64,000 nt of DNA from Paraconexibacter antarcticus. GTDB taxonomy: Bacteria; Actinomycetota; Thermoleophilia; Solirubrobacterales; Solirubrobacteraceae. The stretch covers positions 248,001 through 312,000 of the forward strand of contig NZ_CP098502.1 of the NCBI RefSeq assembly GCF_024220175.1, read 5' to 3'. Below, piece after piece: positions 1 to 8,392 of this stretch. Within the stretch, counting starts at the first letter, position 1; every line of letters starts with the position of its first letter. The notes under the pieces were generated by a model. It did not search any database, had not been told where the DNA came from, and was given only the letters and a program-made list of their open reading frames with translations. A program made the position numbers and the translations under genes.

Positions 1-405
1 GCGATGGAAGGCCGGCAGCATGATCTGGCGGGAGCGGCGGTGGAATTCGCCGTCGATCGTCAGCAGTCCGTCCCCGAGGAGCGGGAACAGGTCGGACATG
101 TAGCCCTCGCGCCACGAGAAGTTGCGCGCGTTCGACACCAGCATGTGGTGGTTCGCCTCGGGGCCGAGGGCGAAGATCGTGTTGCCGTGGAGGATCCGCA
201 GCGTGAAGACCGGGCCGTGCTGCGCGTAGGCCTCGAGCAGGACCGGGAGCGGGGTCGCGGCGAATCGCTGCGTCCTCCGCATCGAGAAGCGCGTCTCGCC
301 GGGCGGGAACGGCGTCGTCGCCTGTCGCTCGCGGCGCAGGTCCGACGCGATCTTCAGGACCGGACTGGTCTTCAGCGGCTTGGGACCGGCAAGTGCGGAC
401 GACAC
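1..405 (-). CDS. Cytochrome P450, N-terminal part (runs off left edge)
   Basis: These 135 codons are the start of a cytochrome P450 monooxygenase; the heme-binding cysteine loop lies outside the window. Visible in the translation are the early beta strands (GPVFTLRILHGN) and the C-helix region (DGEFHRRSRQIMLPAFH), whose His and Arg residues normally contact heme propionates. I chose the GTG start at 403-405 because a strong ribosome binding site, GGGAGGAGG, lies at 412-420 on the same strand, six bases upstream. The substrate cannot be predicted from this piece. The gene is divergent from the tRNA-Asp gene and appears to be chromosomal rather than part of the island. Confidence 0.85.
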   Translation of the reverse strand, partial: MSSALAGPKPLKTSPVLKIASDLRRERQATTPFPPGETRFSMRRTQRFAATPLPVLLEAYAQHGPVFTLRILHGNTIFALGPEANHHMLVSNARNFSWREGYMSDLFPLLGDGLLTIDGEFHRRSRQIMLPAFHR

Positions 406-542
406 GGAAAGCCTCCTCCCGAACCTGAACCCATTTCAGATTCGACCTGCCGCGAGTGTACCGCCGGACTGGCTGCCCGGCCAGTCGACCGCCTCGCGCG
501 CGCCGTGTCATACTTCCGCCCCCGGGACGGATGTCTCGTCTT

Positions 543-616
<74 letters not shown>

Positions 617-624
617 CTAGAGAG

Positions 625-648
625 AAGCCCTGCAAACGCAGGGCTTTT
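625..648 (+). terminator. Intrinsic terminator after tRNA-Asp
   Basis: AAGCCCTGC (625-633) pairs perfectly with GCAGGGCTT (638-646) across an AAAC loop and runs into a short T stretch (TTTT at 645-648). It sits nine bases past the tRNA and looks like its transcription terminator. Confidence 0.8.
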
Positions 649-716
649 CGCGTTTCTGGCTCGCTATGAAGGGAAGTCGTCGGCGAGCGGAGTAGCGCTG
701 CGGAGTAGCGCTTGAG

Positions 717-956
717 CTATTTCGCGTCGCGATTCGGGCGCCAGGCGGCCGGATCTTCGAGCGGGGCCACGGCCGCTGCCACGCGGTCGCGGAGGAACAG
801 CCAGCGCCGGCCGACGCGCCTTGCGGGGAGGTCGCCGCGTCGAGCGAGTTGGTGCACGGTCGACTTCGGGATGCCGAGCAGGTCGGCGACCTCGGACGTC
901 GAGAGGACGTTCTCGCGGGTCAGCGGAGGGAGGTCAGCGGCGCGACGGGGGTCCAT
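717..956 (-). CDS. Excisionase-family helix-turn-helix protein
   Basis: A small DNA-binding protein of the HTH_17/excisionase type. The core reads STSEVADLLGIPKSTVHQLA followed by an RRGDLPARRVGRRWLFL wing, the usual MerR-like winged helix of excisionase and phage AlpA-like regulators. Starting at ATG 954-956 gives 79 residues, the usual size; a GTG at 1038-1040 would add 28 residues of unconserved sequence. Such proteins normally sit beside a tyrosine or serine integrase, yet none is present near this gene or the neighbouring tRNA. It may be a leftover of an integration module. Its target cannot be told from sequence. Confidence 0.75.
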   Translation of the reverse strand: MDPRRAADLPPLTRENVLSTSEVADLLGIPKSTVHQLARRGDLPARRVGRRWLFLRDRVAAAVAPLEDPAAWRPNRDAK

Positions 957-1040
957 GAGGGCTCTGCGAGCAGAGAGGGTGCGGACCGCAGCTTGGCCCT
1001 CGGCGGCGTCGACCGGTCGAGGCCAGGCCGATGACTTCAC

Positions 1041-1478
1041 TCGTAATGGAGTCGGCGTCGTGAGCTCTGCGCTCGTCGGGGGCGGAGAATTGCACGGTTT
1101 GCTGGGGCTCCTCTCAAGCCGCCGTCCAGCGCGCAGCGGCGCCTACTGTCGCATCTGATCGTTTTCAGGCACCGGGTGCAGTACCAGGGCAGTATGGGCG
1201 AGCCGCCGACGCCTTCCCGCTGGCGGCTTCGCGTCTCGGCTTGCTCCGGGCGACCCGTCGGACCGTCGGACGCGGCGGGCGGGCGCCGCGAAAGCGGCAA
1301 CGATGCCTGCCGAACACGAGGCCCGCTGTTCGAAGCGGTAGCACCACGACGACAGGCCAGCCTGCAAAGACAGGCCCCGGCGGTTGCGACTGATCGGTAC
1401 CTGCTGCTTCGTGGGCCCAGCCGTTGCCCTGATGACGGTCTCGACCGTCGTAGCCGACCCGCGCGCCACACTCTCAGC
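1041..1478. other. No confident gene
   Basis: Open frames exist on both strands here, but their translations are arginine/serine/proline-rich and resemble no family I recognise. On the minus strand the first 55 or so residues starting near 1589 look more protein-like, but overlap the neighbouring pseudogene antisense. I see no RNA gene or repeat. It probably holds the promoter side of the next gene. Confidence 0.4.
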
Positions 1479-2201
1479 GTGGAGATAAGTGACCGCCTGA
1501 CCTGAATACTCGTCAGCATCGTTCGGCAGTACGAGGCGGTCGATCCCGTGAACCGCAGACGGTTGCTCCACCACGGTGAGAGCTTCCACGGGGACACGGG
1601 CGAGGTCGCAGCGACACGCGACGACCTTGATGACCTCGCCGATTACGGCCTCGTAGACATCGACCTAGGCGGTTCCGGGCGCTACCTCGTGAAACCAACC
1701 CTGGATGGTGCTCGCGCGGCGCGACAACTGGTCCGCGAGCAGAGACGCGCCGCGCACATCGAGCCGGTCGATCTCACTTGGGCGAACGTCCGTCCGGTTC
1801 TTCACGCGATTGTGGATGCCTGGACTGGGGCGGGCGGATCGACTGCTTATTGCGTCGGCATCGAGGCCGTCCCATCGCGCGTCGGCCGCCCGCCGGACGA
1901 TCTCGGCCTCATGAGGACGATTGAACTCCCTAAGGCAACGGACTGGGTAGATGCCCGGTACAAAGACGACACAGACGAGCTCATCGCGCAGCCAACGATC
2001 CGCGGCATTCGCGCGACGAGAGGCTGGCCAGGCGGCGATAGTGAGGAATCTGCTGAGCGACTCCTGTCGTCGCTGGATGAGATTGCGGAATCGTCAGAGG
2101 ACGAGGCCCAATCAATGGGCGGTCCGGGCGCGCGACACGCTTATGGAGGTCGGGCGAAGACGCTCGCTGAGGTGGTTTCAAAGGCCATCGGAACGGCGGT
2201 G
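1479..2201 (+). pseudogene. Broken paralogue of the 3736-4476 gene, interrupted by IS3
   Basis: From about 1506 the frame encodes a protein clearly related to the convergent neighbour at 3736-4476: EPVDLTWANVRPVL matches QPVDLSWEAVRPVL, and RGWPGGDSEESAERLLSSLD matches RGWPGPMSAEGVVERLFEALD-like sequence. The likely original start is GTG 1479, giving VEISDRLT, then TGA at 1503-1505, then ILVSIVRQ. This lines up with ISSELGALLVHIAR of the paralogue, so the TGA looks like a nonsense mutation. The 3' end is cut by an IS3 element whose target copy GTG is at 2199-2201, and the last codons resume at 3675. A shorter product from GTG 1548 could still be made. Function is unknown; the N-terminal half of the family resembles a winged-helix region. 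Confidence 0.65.
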
Positions 2202-2292
2202 TGGAGTTCCCCCGTTTCGGTGGACAGGGTGATCTAACCCCGAAAAAGTGGAGTCGGGATACTGGGGTCTGCTGGCAGAGAGGAAGCCGCAG

Positions 2293-2589
2293 ATGCCGAG
2301 GAGTTACCCACCCGAGGTCCGTCGCCAGGTGATCGAGCTGGCGCGCTCGGGGACGAAGGTCAAGCAGTTGGCGAAGACGTTCGCGATGTCGGATGCGACG
2401 ATCTACAACTGGCTGAAGCAGGACCGCATCGACCGTGGCGAGGCGGAGGGCGCGACCACAAGCCAGCAGCTCGAGCTCGCCGCCGCGCGTCGGCGGATCA
2501 GGCAGCTTGAGACCGAGCTGGCCGTCGCGCGCAAGGTCAACGAGGTGTTCCTGGCGCAGGGCGTTGCCCCAAAAGGCTCTACCCGGTGA
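2293..2589 (+). CDS. IS3-family transposase OrfA
   Basis: The first transposase frame carries a helix-turn-helix (PPEVRRQVIELARSG then KQLAKTFAMSDATIYNWLKQ) and a C-terminal leucine-zipper-like helix (LELAAARRRIRQLETELAV). ATG 2293 starts the conserved MPRSYPPEVR segment; an ATG/GTG at 2248 would add 15 residues from the element end. The final stretch contains CCCAAAAG (2568-2575). Slipping one base back there joins it to OrfB as APKRLYPVIESL, which matches the way IS3 fusion transposases read, so programmed -1 frameshifting is likely. Confidence 0.9.
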   Translation: MPRSYPPEVRRQVIELARSGTKVKQLAKTFAMSDATIYNWLKQDRIDRGEAEGATTSQQLELAAARRRIRQLETELAVARKVNEVFLAQGVAPKGSTR

Positions 2590-3608
2590 TTGAGTCTCTG
2601 ACCGGGCAGGGAAGCATCGCGATCAACGTGCAGCAGGCCTGCCTCGCACTCGGGGTCTCGCCGTCGGGCTACTACGCCTGGAAGGGCCGGCCCGATGCGC
2701 CAAGGACGCTCAGGCGGATCTGGCTGGCCGGTGAGATCGCCGACGTCCATAAGGAGTCCGGCGGCACCTACGGTGCGATGCGCGTGACCGCGGAGCTGAA
2801 GTACGGGCGCGGGATCTTCGTTGGGCACAACGCCGTCGGCGACATCATGCGCCAGCTCGGCCTGAAGGGACTGCCGCGCCGCCGGCTGCCGCGAGGCGCG
2901 AAGCTCTCGCGGGTCACGTCGCTTGACCTCGTTGGCCGGAAGTTCCGGCGGGACCGCCCGAACGAGCGGTGGGTCACCGACATCACCGAGCACCCCACAC
3001 GCGAGGGCAAGGTCTACTGCTGCGTGGTGCTCGACACGTTCAGCCGCAAGGTCGTGGGCTGGGCGATCGACGCCACCCAGACGACGAGCCTGGTCCTGAA
3101 CGCGCTCGGCATGGCGACACAGCGGCGCCCTGACCGAAGCGGACTTGTGATGCATAGCGATCGCGGCGTTCAGTTCACGTCCTGGGCCTACAGCCACAAC
3201 CTCACCCAGGTCGGCATCTCGCCGTCGATGGGCGCCGTGGGCTCGGCTTACGACAACGCCCTGATGGAGAGCTTCTGGGGACGGATGCAGGTCGAGCTCT
3301 TCAACCGCCGCAGGTGGAAGACCCGCATCGAACTCGCCGGCGCGATCCACGACTACATCGAGCTCTGGCACAACCCCCGCCGACGGCACTCGGCGCTCGC
3401 GATGCGCACCCCCGACGAGGTCGAAACCGCGTGGCTCACCGAGACCGCCGGCCCGGACTCCGGGGGTGGGCAGCCAGCACGACGCGCGGCTGCGATTGCC
3501 TCCGCTCGCCTACGGCTCGCTCCGGCAACCGCAGCCGAGATCCCGACCCACGGCGATCCTTCCGACCGGCCCGAGACAATCCCCAACGACAACGACACCG
3601 CCGCCTGA
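2586..3608 (+). CDS. IS3-family transposase OrfB (DDE integrase core)
   Basis: The catalytic frame has an HTH_21-type segment (GGTYGAMRVTAELK) and then an rve integrase core. Acidic residues of the DDE triad are visible in WVTDITEH, in MHSDRGVQFTS and in NALMESFWGRMQ. The C-terminus ends with the usual LWHNPRRRHSAL block and an unusual extra tail of about 55 residues. The free-standing GTG start at 2586 overlaps the OrfA stop, but expression as a frameshift fusion is expected. It looks intact. Confidence 0.93.
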   Translation: MIESLTGQGSIAINVQQACLALGVSPSGYYAWKGRPDAPRTLRRIWLAGEIADVHKESGGTYGAMRVTAELKYGRGIFVGHNAVGDIMRQLGLKGLPRRRLPRGAKLSRVTSLDLVGRKFRRDRPNERWVTDITEHPTREGKVYCCVVLDTFSRKVVGWAIDATQTTSLVLNALGMATQRRPDRSGLVMHSDRGVQFTSWAYSHNLTQVGISPSMGAVGSAYDNALMESFWGRMQVELFNRRRWKTRIELAGAIHDYIELWHNPRRRHSALAMRTPDEVETAWLTETAGPDSGGGQPARRAAAIASARLRLAPATAAEIPTHGDPSDRPETIPNDNDTAA

Positions 3609-3735
3609 TTCCAGGAACCCGACTCCACCGAAACAGGGTTAGATCAAAGTGTCCACAAAAGCGGGGGAACTCCAGTGTGGACGCTCCGACACGGCGCTCT
3701 GAGGTTGGTGCTGAACTCGAGCGACGGGCTCGTAG

Positions 3736-4476
3736 TTAGACGCCGGTGGCCGCCTTTCCAGCTGTCAGGATTGCCCCGGCGAGCACGCTCTTGCCGACAT
3801 CGGAAGCAGCCGCGCGTAGCTTTATGAGCCGGGAGATCTGGGTCTCGTCCTCGGTGGCGGCTATCGCGCGATCGAGCGCCTCGAACAGCCGCTCGACGAC
3901 GCCCTCGGCTGACATCGGTCCGGGCCAACCCCGAACCTCTTGCAGGGCTGGGGGCAGCAGTCTTACCTCCAGCGGCTCGTCGTTGCCCATCTCCTCTACA
4001 AGCTCGACATAGCCGTTGTCGCGCAACGTCTCGAGCGCGCGACCGGCCGAGCCGCGCGGCATGACGCCGGCCAAGTCTCGCGCGATGTCGTCGAACGCAG
4101 CAAGCTCACCACCCACCACGCGCTCAACCGCTGCCACAGCGACGACGAGGACGGGTCGCACCGCCTCCCATGAGAGGTCGACGGGCTGCCTCGTCGTGGA
4201 ACGCGCGAGACGTACAGCTTCTGCCCGCCCGGCCTCGGTGAGACGGAAGGGACCGAACTCCCCGGGTGCCCCCGGATCGACGTCGAGGTAGCCGGCTTCG
4301 GCGAGAGCACGCATTGTCCCCGGGAGCATCGTCTCATGTCCTTCGACGTGTGGCTCGACAAAGACCGGGTGCTCCTCGTTCTGGATGAACATGGGCGTGA
4401 ACTGAACGCGAGACCCGCCGTCGGCACGGGCGATGTGGACGAGAAGCGCGCCGAGCTCGGACGATATCGGTGCCAT
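3736..4476 (-). CDS. Hypothetical protein with winged-helix-like N-terminus
   Basis: This intact gene is the paralogue of the broken gene at 1479-2201, facing it with the IS3 element between them. Residues 55-95 (MRALAEAGYLDVDPG, FRLTEAGRAEAVRLAR) look like a winged-helix domain; the middle holds a second domain (VDLSWEAVRPVLVVAVAAVERVV) and the end a conserved RGWPGPMSAEGVVERLFEALD motif followed by an amphipathic or small-residue helix (SVLAGAILTAGKAATGV). ATG 4476 is preferred over the GTG at 4485 because AAGGTGG lies eight bases upstream. I do not recognise the family. Two copies, one decayed, suggest a recent local duplication or insertion. Confidence 0.7.
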   Translation of the reverse strand: MAPISSELGALLVHIARADGGSRVQFTPMFIQNEEHPVFVEPHVEGHETMLPGTMRALAEAGYLDVDPGAPGEFGPFRLTEAGRAEAVRLARSTTRQPVDLSWEAVRPVLVVAVAAVERVVGGELAAFDDIARDLAGVMPRGSAGRALETLRDNGYVELVEEMGNDEPLEVRLLPPALQEVRGWPGPMSAEGVVERLFEALDRAIAATEDETQISRLIKLRAAASDVGKSVLAGAILTAGKAATGV

Positions 4477-4628
4477 ATCGGCCACCTTACGACGCGGCCC
4501 GGCGATCGCCGGTCTTTTGCTTCGCCCGGGAGAGCGGCCGCGACGACAACTACCCCTTCGAACGAGCCTCGGACGTCCTCCGAAGCGAGAGACTTGCCGC
4601 CGGAACCCGCAGCGGCAAGGCTGTAGTC

Positions 4629-4964
4629 GTGACGACGCCTGAACGCGTGGCTCGGAGCTACATCGCCGCCTCCAATCGCAACGACCAGCAGGCGATGGTC
4701 GATCTCTTCCACGATGACGCTGAGTGGATTCCCATCTCGCCCATCGAACCGCGTCGCGGCAAGCCTGCCATCGCGGAGCGGTACCTAAACGAGGTAAAGG
4801 CGATGAATGCCCCGATCATCGAAGACGTCTACGTGGCCGACAGTCAACGCTGTGTCGTCGAGTTCGTCGTTGCCCACCCAGAACGCGGACATGTACCGAT
4901 CGTCGACGTCTTCGACGTCGATCACGAGGGCCGCATCACGAGACTCGCCGTGTATCGCAGGTGA
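4629..4964 (+). CDS. SnoaL-like (NTF2-fold) protein
   Basis: A 111-residue protein of the SnoaL/NTF2-like fold. It begins ERVARSYIAASNRNDQQAMVDLFHDDAEWIP, the usual first helices and strand of the fold, and ends with the paired strands RCVVEFVVAHPERGHVPIVDVFDVDHEGRIT, here quoted in part. I chose GTG 4629; the frame is open further upstream but that stretch overlaps the neighbour's promoter antisense and is not conserved in character. Such proteins can be isomerases, cyclases or uncharacterised binding proteins; no catalytic residues can be assigned. IS1182 lies 18 bases after the stop. Confidence 0.75.
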   Translation: MTTPERVARSYIAASNRNDQQAMVDLFHDDAEWIPISPIEPRRGKPAIAERYLNEVKAMNAPIIEDVYVADSQRCVVEFVVAHPERGHVPIVDVFDVDHEGRITRLAVYRR

Positions 4965-5028
4965 CCGCGCTTGAGTTTCGTCGTGGCTGTTGCGTAAATC
5001 TGTCCGGTGGGCTTAAGACCATCCGGTG

Positions 5029-6430
5029 ATGAGCCAGCGGTTCATCGGGGCTGATCGTGAGCAGGAGCTGTTGCTGCCGCCGTCGCTGCGGGAGTGGCTG
5101 CCACCGAATCATCTGGCGTGGTTCGTCATCGATGCGGTCGAGTCGTTTGATCTGGCCTCGTTTTACTCGGCGTATCGCCAGGACGGGCATGGCCGGCCTG
5201 GCCACGATCCGGGGTTGATGGTCGCGTTGTTGATGTACGCCTACGCGACCGGCGAGCGGTCCTCGCGGCGCATCGAGCGGCGCTGCATCGAGGACGTCGC
5301 GCATCGAGTCATCGCGGCGAACCTCGCGCCAGACCACACGACGATCGCGCGGTTTCGCCAGCGGCACGAGCGCGCAGGGCGACCTGTTCAGTCAGGTGCT
5401 TGGGCTGTGCGCGCAGGCCGGCCTGGTTGGCCTGGAGGTCGTGGCGATCAACGGCACCAAGATGCACGCCAACGCCTCCCAGCACGCGAACGTCGACTAC
5501 GGGCAGCTGGCAAAGAAGACCCTCGAGGAGGCCGCCGAGATCGACGCGGCGGAGGACGAGCAGTTCGGCGAGCGTCGCGGCGATGAGCTGCCGGACGAGC
5601 TGGCGACAAGTCAGGGCCGGCGCGGCTGGTTGCGCGAGGCCAAGCAGCGCCTTGAAGCGCAGCGCGCCGAGGAAGCGCGGCCGATTCCGGCCTCGCGGCC
5701 GGCGCGGCTGAAGGACGCCAAGCGACGACTTGAGGAAGAGCTCTGGAGCGAGGTCCGGGCCAACAAGGCCTACGAGGCCTACCGCGCCCAAGGCCGAATG
5801 AAGGACGGGCGCCGGTTCGGGAAACCCCCGACACCGTTCACGCCGCCGCAGGTGCCGCAAGGAAAGGTCAACCTCACCGACCCGGACTCGCGCAACGTCA
5901 AGACGCCGCGGGGGTGGGTGCAGGGCTACAACGCCCAAGCGGCCGCCAACGGGGCGCAGATCGTGATCGCTGCGGAGCTGACGAACACCTCGCCGGACTT
6001 CGGGCAGCTCGGCCCGATGGTGGCTGCGGCCGAACGCGAGCTGCAGGCGATCGGCATCACCACCCTGCCGACGACGGTGCTCGCCGACGCCGGCTACTGG
6101 CACCAGGTGCAGATGGACCAGGTCGTCTCGCGCGGCATCCAACTGCTGATCCCGCCCGACGCCGGCAAACGCCGCGGTACCCGGCCCGGCTGGGACGGCG
6201 GCCTCTACGCCCACATGCGCCGCGTTCTTCAGACCGACCACGGCGCCGAGCTCTACGGCAAACGCCAAGGCATGATCGAACCGATCTTCGGCGACACCAA
6301 GTTCAACCGCGGCTACGACCGCTTCCAACGCCGAGGACGATCAGCCTGCCGCTCAGAATGGCGACTGATCACCGCCACCGGCAACCTCCTGAAGCTCTGG
6401 CGACACCACAACACCCCCGCCCTGGCCTAA
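5029..6430 (+). pseudogene. IS1182-family transposase, frameshifted
   Basis: Two frames together give a full transposase. Up to about 5375 the first frame reads FIGADREQELLLPPSLREWLPP then APDHTTIARFRQRHERA; from about 5380 another frame reads GDLFSQVLGLCAQAGLVGLEVVAINGTK and continues to the C-terminal LIPPDAGKRRGTRPGWDG and KRQGMIEPIFGDTKFNRGYD blocks. The break lies in GAGCGCGCAGGGC near 5370-5382, where two bases of a CG run seem to be missing. IS1182 enzymes are not normally frameshift-made, so this is either a decayed copy or a sequencing error. Confidence 0.88.
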
Positions 6431-6434
6431 CAGC

Positions 6435-6457
6435 CCGGGGCGGCTGCGCCGCCCCGG
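6435..6457. terminator. Hairpin at the end of IS1182 transposase
   Basis: CCGGGGCGGC and GCCGCCCCGG form a perfect 10-bp stem with a TGC loop five bases after the transposase stop. There is no T tract, so the terminator role is inferred from position only. Confidence 0.4.
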
Positions 6458-6649
6458 CCACCGCCACGCCGGCCCGCGACCATTACGCAACAGCCACCGT
6501 CCGAAGCGGTAGCGGCTCGCCTTCATTCGGAAGGGGCAGAGACCTCCTGGTGGCCGGATGCGATTCAAGGCGCGGCGCAGCCGGTGAGGATCGATGTTAG
6601 GGGGCACGCGCCGTAGCGGCGAGCTGCTCGTTTGGCTCGCTGATCGTTC

Positions 6650-7204
6650 TTAGGTGGGCCGGGTGCCAGCGGCGAGGGCCTGGGCTCGGCGATGCACGGG
6701 GCACTGGTCTTGCGGGCAGCTCGGTTGATCGCAAAGACGGCAGAGGTGCGCACCCGCCACCGGAGATGTCGTCGCGGACTCAAGCAGCGTCGCGGCGATC
6801 CGCTCCAGGTGAGCGACGTCCTCGGAATCGAGCCGGCGCAGCACGTCCTGCATTGCAGCGCGCCGGCTCGCGAGAGCCGCCTCGACCCGTCGCTGTCCTG
6901 CCGGCGTCGGGTGCAACGCCACGGCTCGACCGTCGGTCGCCGCGCGCCGCTCGACCAAGCCACCGTCCACGAGCCGATTCAGGAGCCGCACCGTCGATGA
7001 GTGTGAGAGCGACAGCGCCGCCGCGAGCTGGGCATTCGAGCACCCGGGCGCTTCCGACACGAGCTTGAGCGCCGCGGTGGCTGTGCTGCTCTGGTTGGGA
7101 TGCGTCCCCAGTGGCACCGCTGAGCGCTCCTGCAATGCGGTCGACAAGGCACCGAGAAGGTTCGCGGCCCGCGCTCGGTCGCCTAATGCTTGACGTGAAG
7201 TCAT
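6650..7204 (-). CDS. MarR-family regulator with cysteine-rich tail
   Basis: A MarR-type winged-helix regulator of about 184 residues. The HTH is visible as APGCSNAQLAAALSLSHSST and the wing as LVERRAATDGRAVALHPTPAG. Unusually it ends in a cysteine cluster, HLCRLCDQPSCPQDQCPVHRR, which fits a small metal site and hints at redox or metal sensing. It is transcribed divergently from a GNAT acetyltransferase, with only about 25 bases between the coding regions, and a palindrome in that gap is a good operator candidate. ATG 7204 is chosen over GTG 7210; neither has a strong binding site. Confidence 0.88.
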   Translation of the reverse strand: MTSRQALGDRARAANLLGALSTALQERSAVPLGTHPNQSSTATAALKLVSEAPGCSNAQLAAALSLSHSSTVRLLNRLVDGGLVERRAATDGRAVALHPTPAGQRRVEAALASRRAAMQDVLRRLDSEDVAHLERIAATLLESATTSPVAGAHLCRLCDQPSCPQDQCPVHRRAQALAAGTRPT

Positions 7205-7220
7205 CTGCACGCGAGGATAG

Positions 7221-7233
7221 GTGCATCATGCAC
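7221..7233. promoter_or_regulatory. Palindromic operator candidate between marR and GNAT
   Basis: GTGCAT-C-ATGCAC is a perfect inverted repeat overlapping the ATG of the GNAT gene and lying just downstream of its ribosome binding site (GAGGATAGG). MarR proteins bind palindromes of this size, so a bound repressor would block both transcription start regions or translation. The role is inferred from position and symmetry. Confidence 0.5.
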
Positions 7234-7701
7234 GTATCTCAAGTCGAGACCTCCCCCACAGTCGCCGCCGACGTCCCCGGGCTTCGCATCGTGCTCGAGC
7301 AGACCGGCCTGTTCCCAGTCGAGGCGCTCGACGACATGCTCGCCTCATTCTTCGCCTCTGAAGGACAGGAGCAGTGGCTGACGGCCCGACACGACGGAGC
7401 CCCCGTCGGCTTTGCGTTCTTCCGCCCCGAAGCGCACACCGACGGGACCTGGAACGTCCTGGCCATCGCTGTCCTACCCGAACACCACAGCGGCGGCATC
7501 GGCAGCCGGCTGATGCAGCACGTCGAGGACATCTTGCGCAGCGACGGCCAACGCGTGCTGCTGGTCGAGACGTCAGGAACATCGAAGTACAAGGCGACGC
7601 GCGCCTTCTACCGAGCCAAGCACTACACGGAGGTCGCGCGCATCCCGGAGTACTGGGAAGCCGGCGACGACAAGGTCATCTTCCACAAACACCTGCGCTG
7701 A
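7228..7701 (+). CDS. GNAT-family N-acetyltransferase
   Basis: This 157-residue protein has the GNAT fold: the beta-4 strand WNVLAIAVLPEHHSGGIGSRL contains the acetyl-CoA pyrophosphate loop (HHSGGIG) and the end has the paired strands FYRAKHYTEVARIPEYW. It transfers an acetyl group from acetyl-CoA to an unknown amine. ATG 7228 has GAGGATAGG upstream. The divergent MarR regulator probably controls it, the layout often seen for detoxifying acetyltransferases. Confidence 0.88.
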   Translation: MHVSQVETSPTVAADVPGLRIVLEQTGLFPVEALDDMLASFFASEGQEQWLTARHDGAPVGFAFFRPEAHTDGTWNVLAIAVLPEHHSGGIGSRLMQHVEDILRSDGQRVLLVETSGTSKYKATRAFYRAKHYTEVARIPEYWEAGDDKVIFHKHLR

Positions 7702-7853
7702 GCGGCTGGACGTCGCTCGTCAGCTCGACCAAACCGCGCCAGCCGCGAGCAGTTCGAAGCTTCCCTTTTGCGCGAATAGGAGCGGGCGCCCCCGCCTCCG
7801 CGACCGCTCCATCTCGCCCGGGTTCCGCAGTGAGTAGGTGAGCGGATACGCGA

Positions 7854-7878
7854 AAAGCCCAGGCGGGGCCTGGGCTTT
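7854..7878. terminator. Terminator hairpin
   Basis: AAAGCCCAGGC (7854-7864) and GCCTGGGCTTT (7868-7878) pair perfectly over 11 bp with a GGG loop. It can serve either strand, ending the GNAT transcript from the left. The 13-mer GCCTGGGCTTTCG recurs at 13936-13948 inside another hairpin. The rest of 7702-7958 holds no gene that I can support. Confidence 0.7.
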
Positions 7879-7958
7879 CGGGGTGTTTCGGCGTGTGTGG
7901 CCGTGTGCCCACGCGCGAGCGGCGCTCGCGGGGGCTTCTGGCGGGCTGTTGGGGGCGG

Positions 7959-8392
7959 TCAGGCGGGGGTGATCGCGGTGATCCGCGGCGGCGCCTTGAC
8001 CTGCGCGGCCGCGAGGAACTGGGCGGCCAGCGCGCTGGGCGGGGTGGTCTGCTGAACCTGGCCGTCGGGCCCGGTGAGCGTGACGAGGTGCAGGCGCTGA
8101 AGCTCGAGCGCGATCCGGCGCCAGGTGTGGCCGGTCTGGCGTTCGGCGATGCGGATCATGAGCAGCGCGAGCCAGCAGATCAGCACGTGGGCGCGGATGC
8201 GGTGCTCCAACCTGTGGAACACGGGGCGCAGCTCGAGCGTGCTCTTCATGTCGCGAAATCCGCGTTCGGCCTCGAGCAGGTTCTTGTAGCCCAGCGCCAC
8301 GTCCTCAGCGGACAGGTCGGGGTCGCTGGTCGAGAGGAGGTACTTGCCGTCCAGGCGCTCCTCGGCCGCGATCTTCTTGCGATCCAGCAGCA
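7959..8392 (-). pseudogene. IS1634-family transposase, C-terminal remnant
   Basis: The minus-strand frame from 8392 to 7959 encodes the end of an IS1634-type transposase: KIAAEERLDGKYLLSTSDPD, then LLEAERGFRDMKSTLELRPV and HRLEHRIRAHVLICWLALL, the highly conserved C-terminal block. The N-terminal two thirds and the upstream inverted repeat are absent. The cut edge at about 8392 abuts, in the opposite orientation, a secreted-protein gene that lacks its own start, so a deletion removed parts of both. Confidence 0.85.

Larger units (their letters stand above)
2202..3674 (+). mobile_element. IS3-family insertion sequence, complete
   Basis: The element is 1473 bp. Its ends are imperfect inverted repeats of about 57 bp: the left begins TGGAGTTCCCCCG at 2202, the right is its complement ending at 3674. 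A 3-bp target duplication GTG flanks it (2199-2201 and 3675-3677). It carries the two overlapping transposase frames usual for IS3. It sits inside the 3' part of the paralogue pseudogene. Confidence 0.93.
4983..6497 (+). mobile_element. IS1182-family insertion sequence
   Basis: Terminal inverted repeats GTGGCTGTTGCGTAA (4983-4997) and its complement (6483-6497) bound the element. CGTC occurs directly outside both ends (4979-4982 and 6498-6501), a 4-bp target duplication. A perfect 10-bp hairpin with a TGC loop (6435-6457) follows the transposase stop and may end its transcription. Confidence 0.9.

Noticed and set aside
1037..1597. Several overlapping frames as a gene
   Set aside because: None has family motifs or a convincing start, and the right part overlaps the paralogue pseudogene that shows real homology.
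4983..6497. Programmed frameshifting as the explanation for the split IS1182 transposase
   Set aside because: IS1182 transposases are single-frame; the break is at a CG run consistent with a two-base loss rather than a slippery motif.
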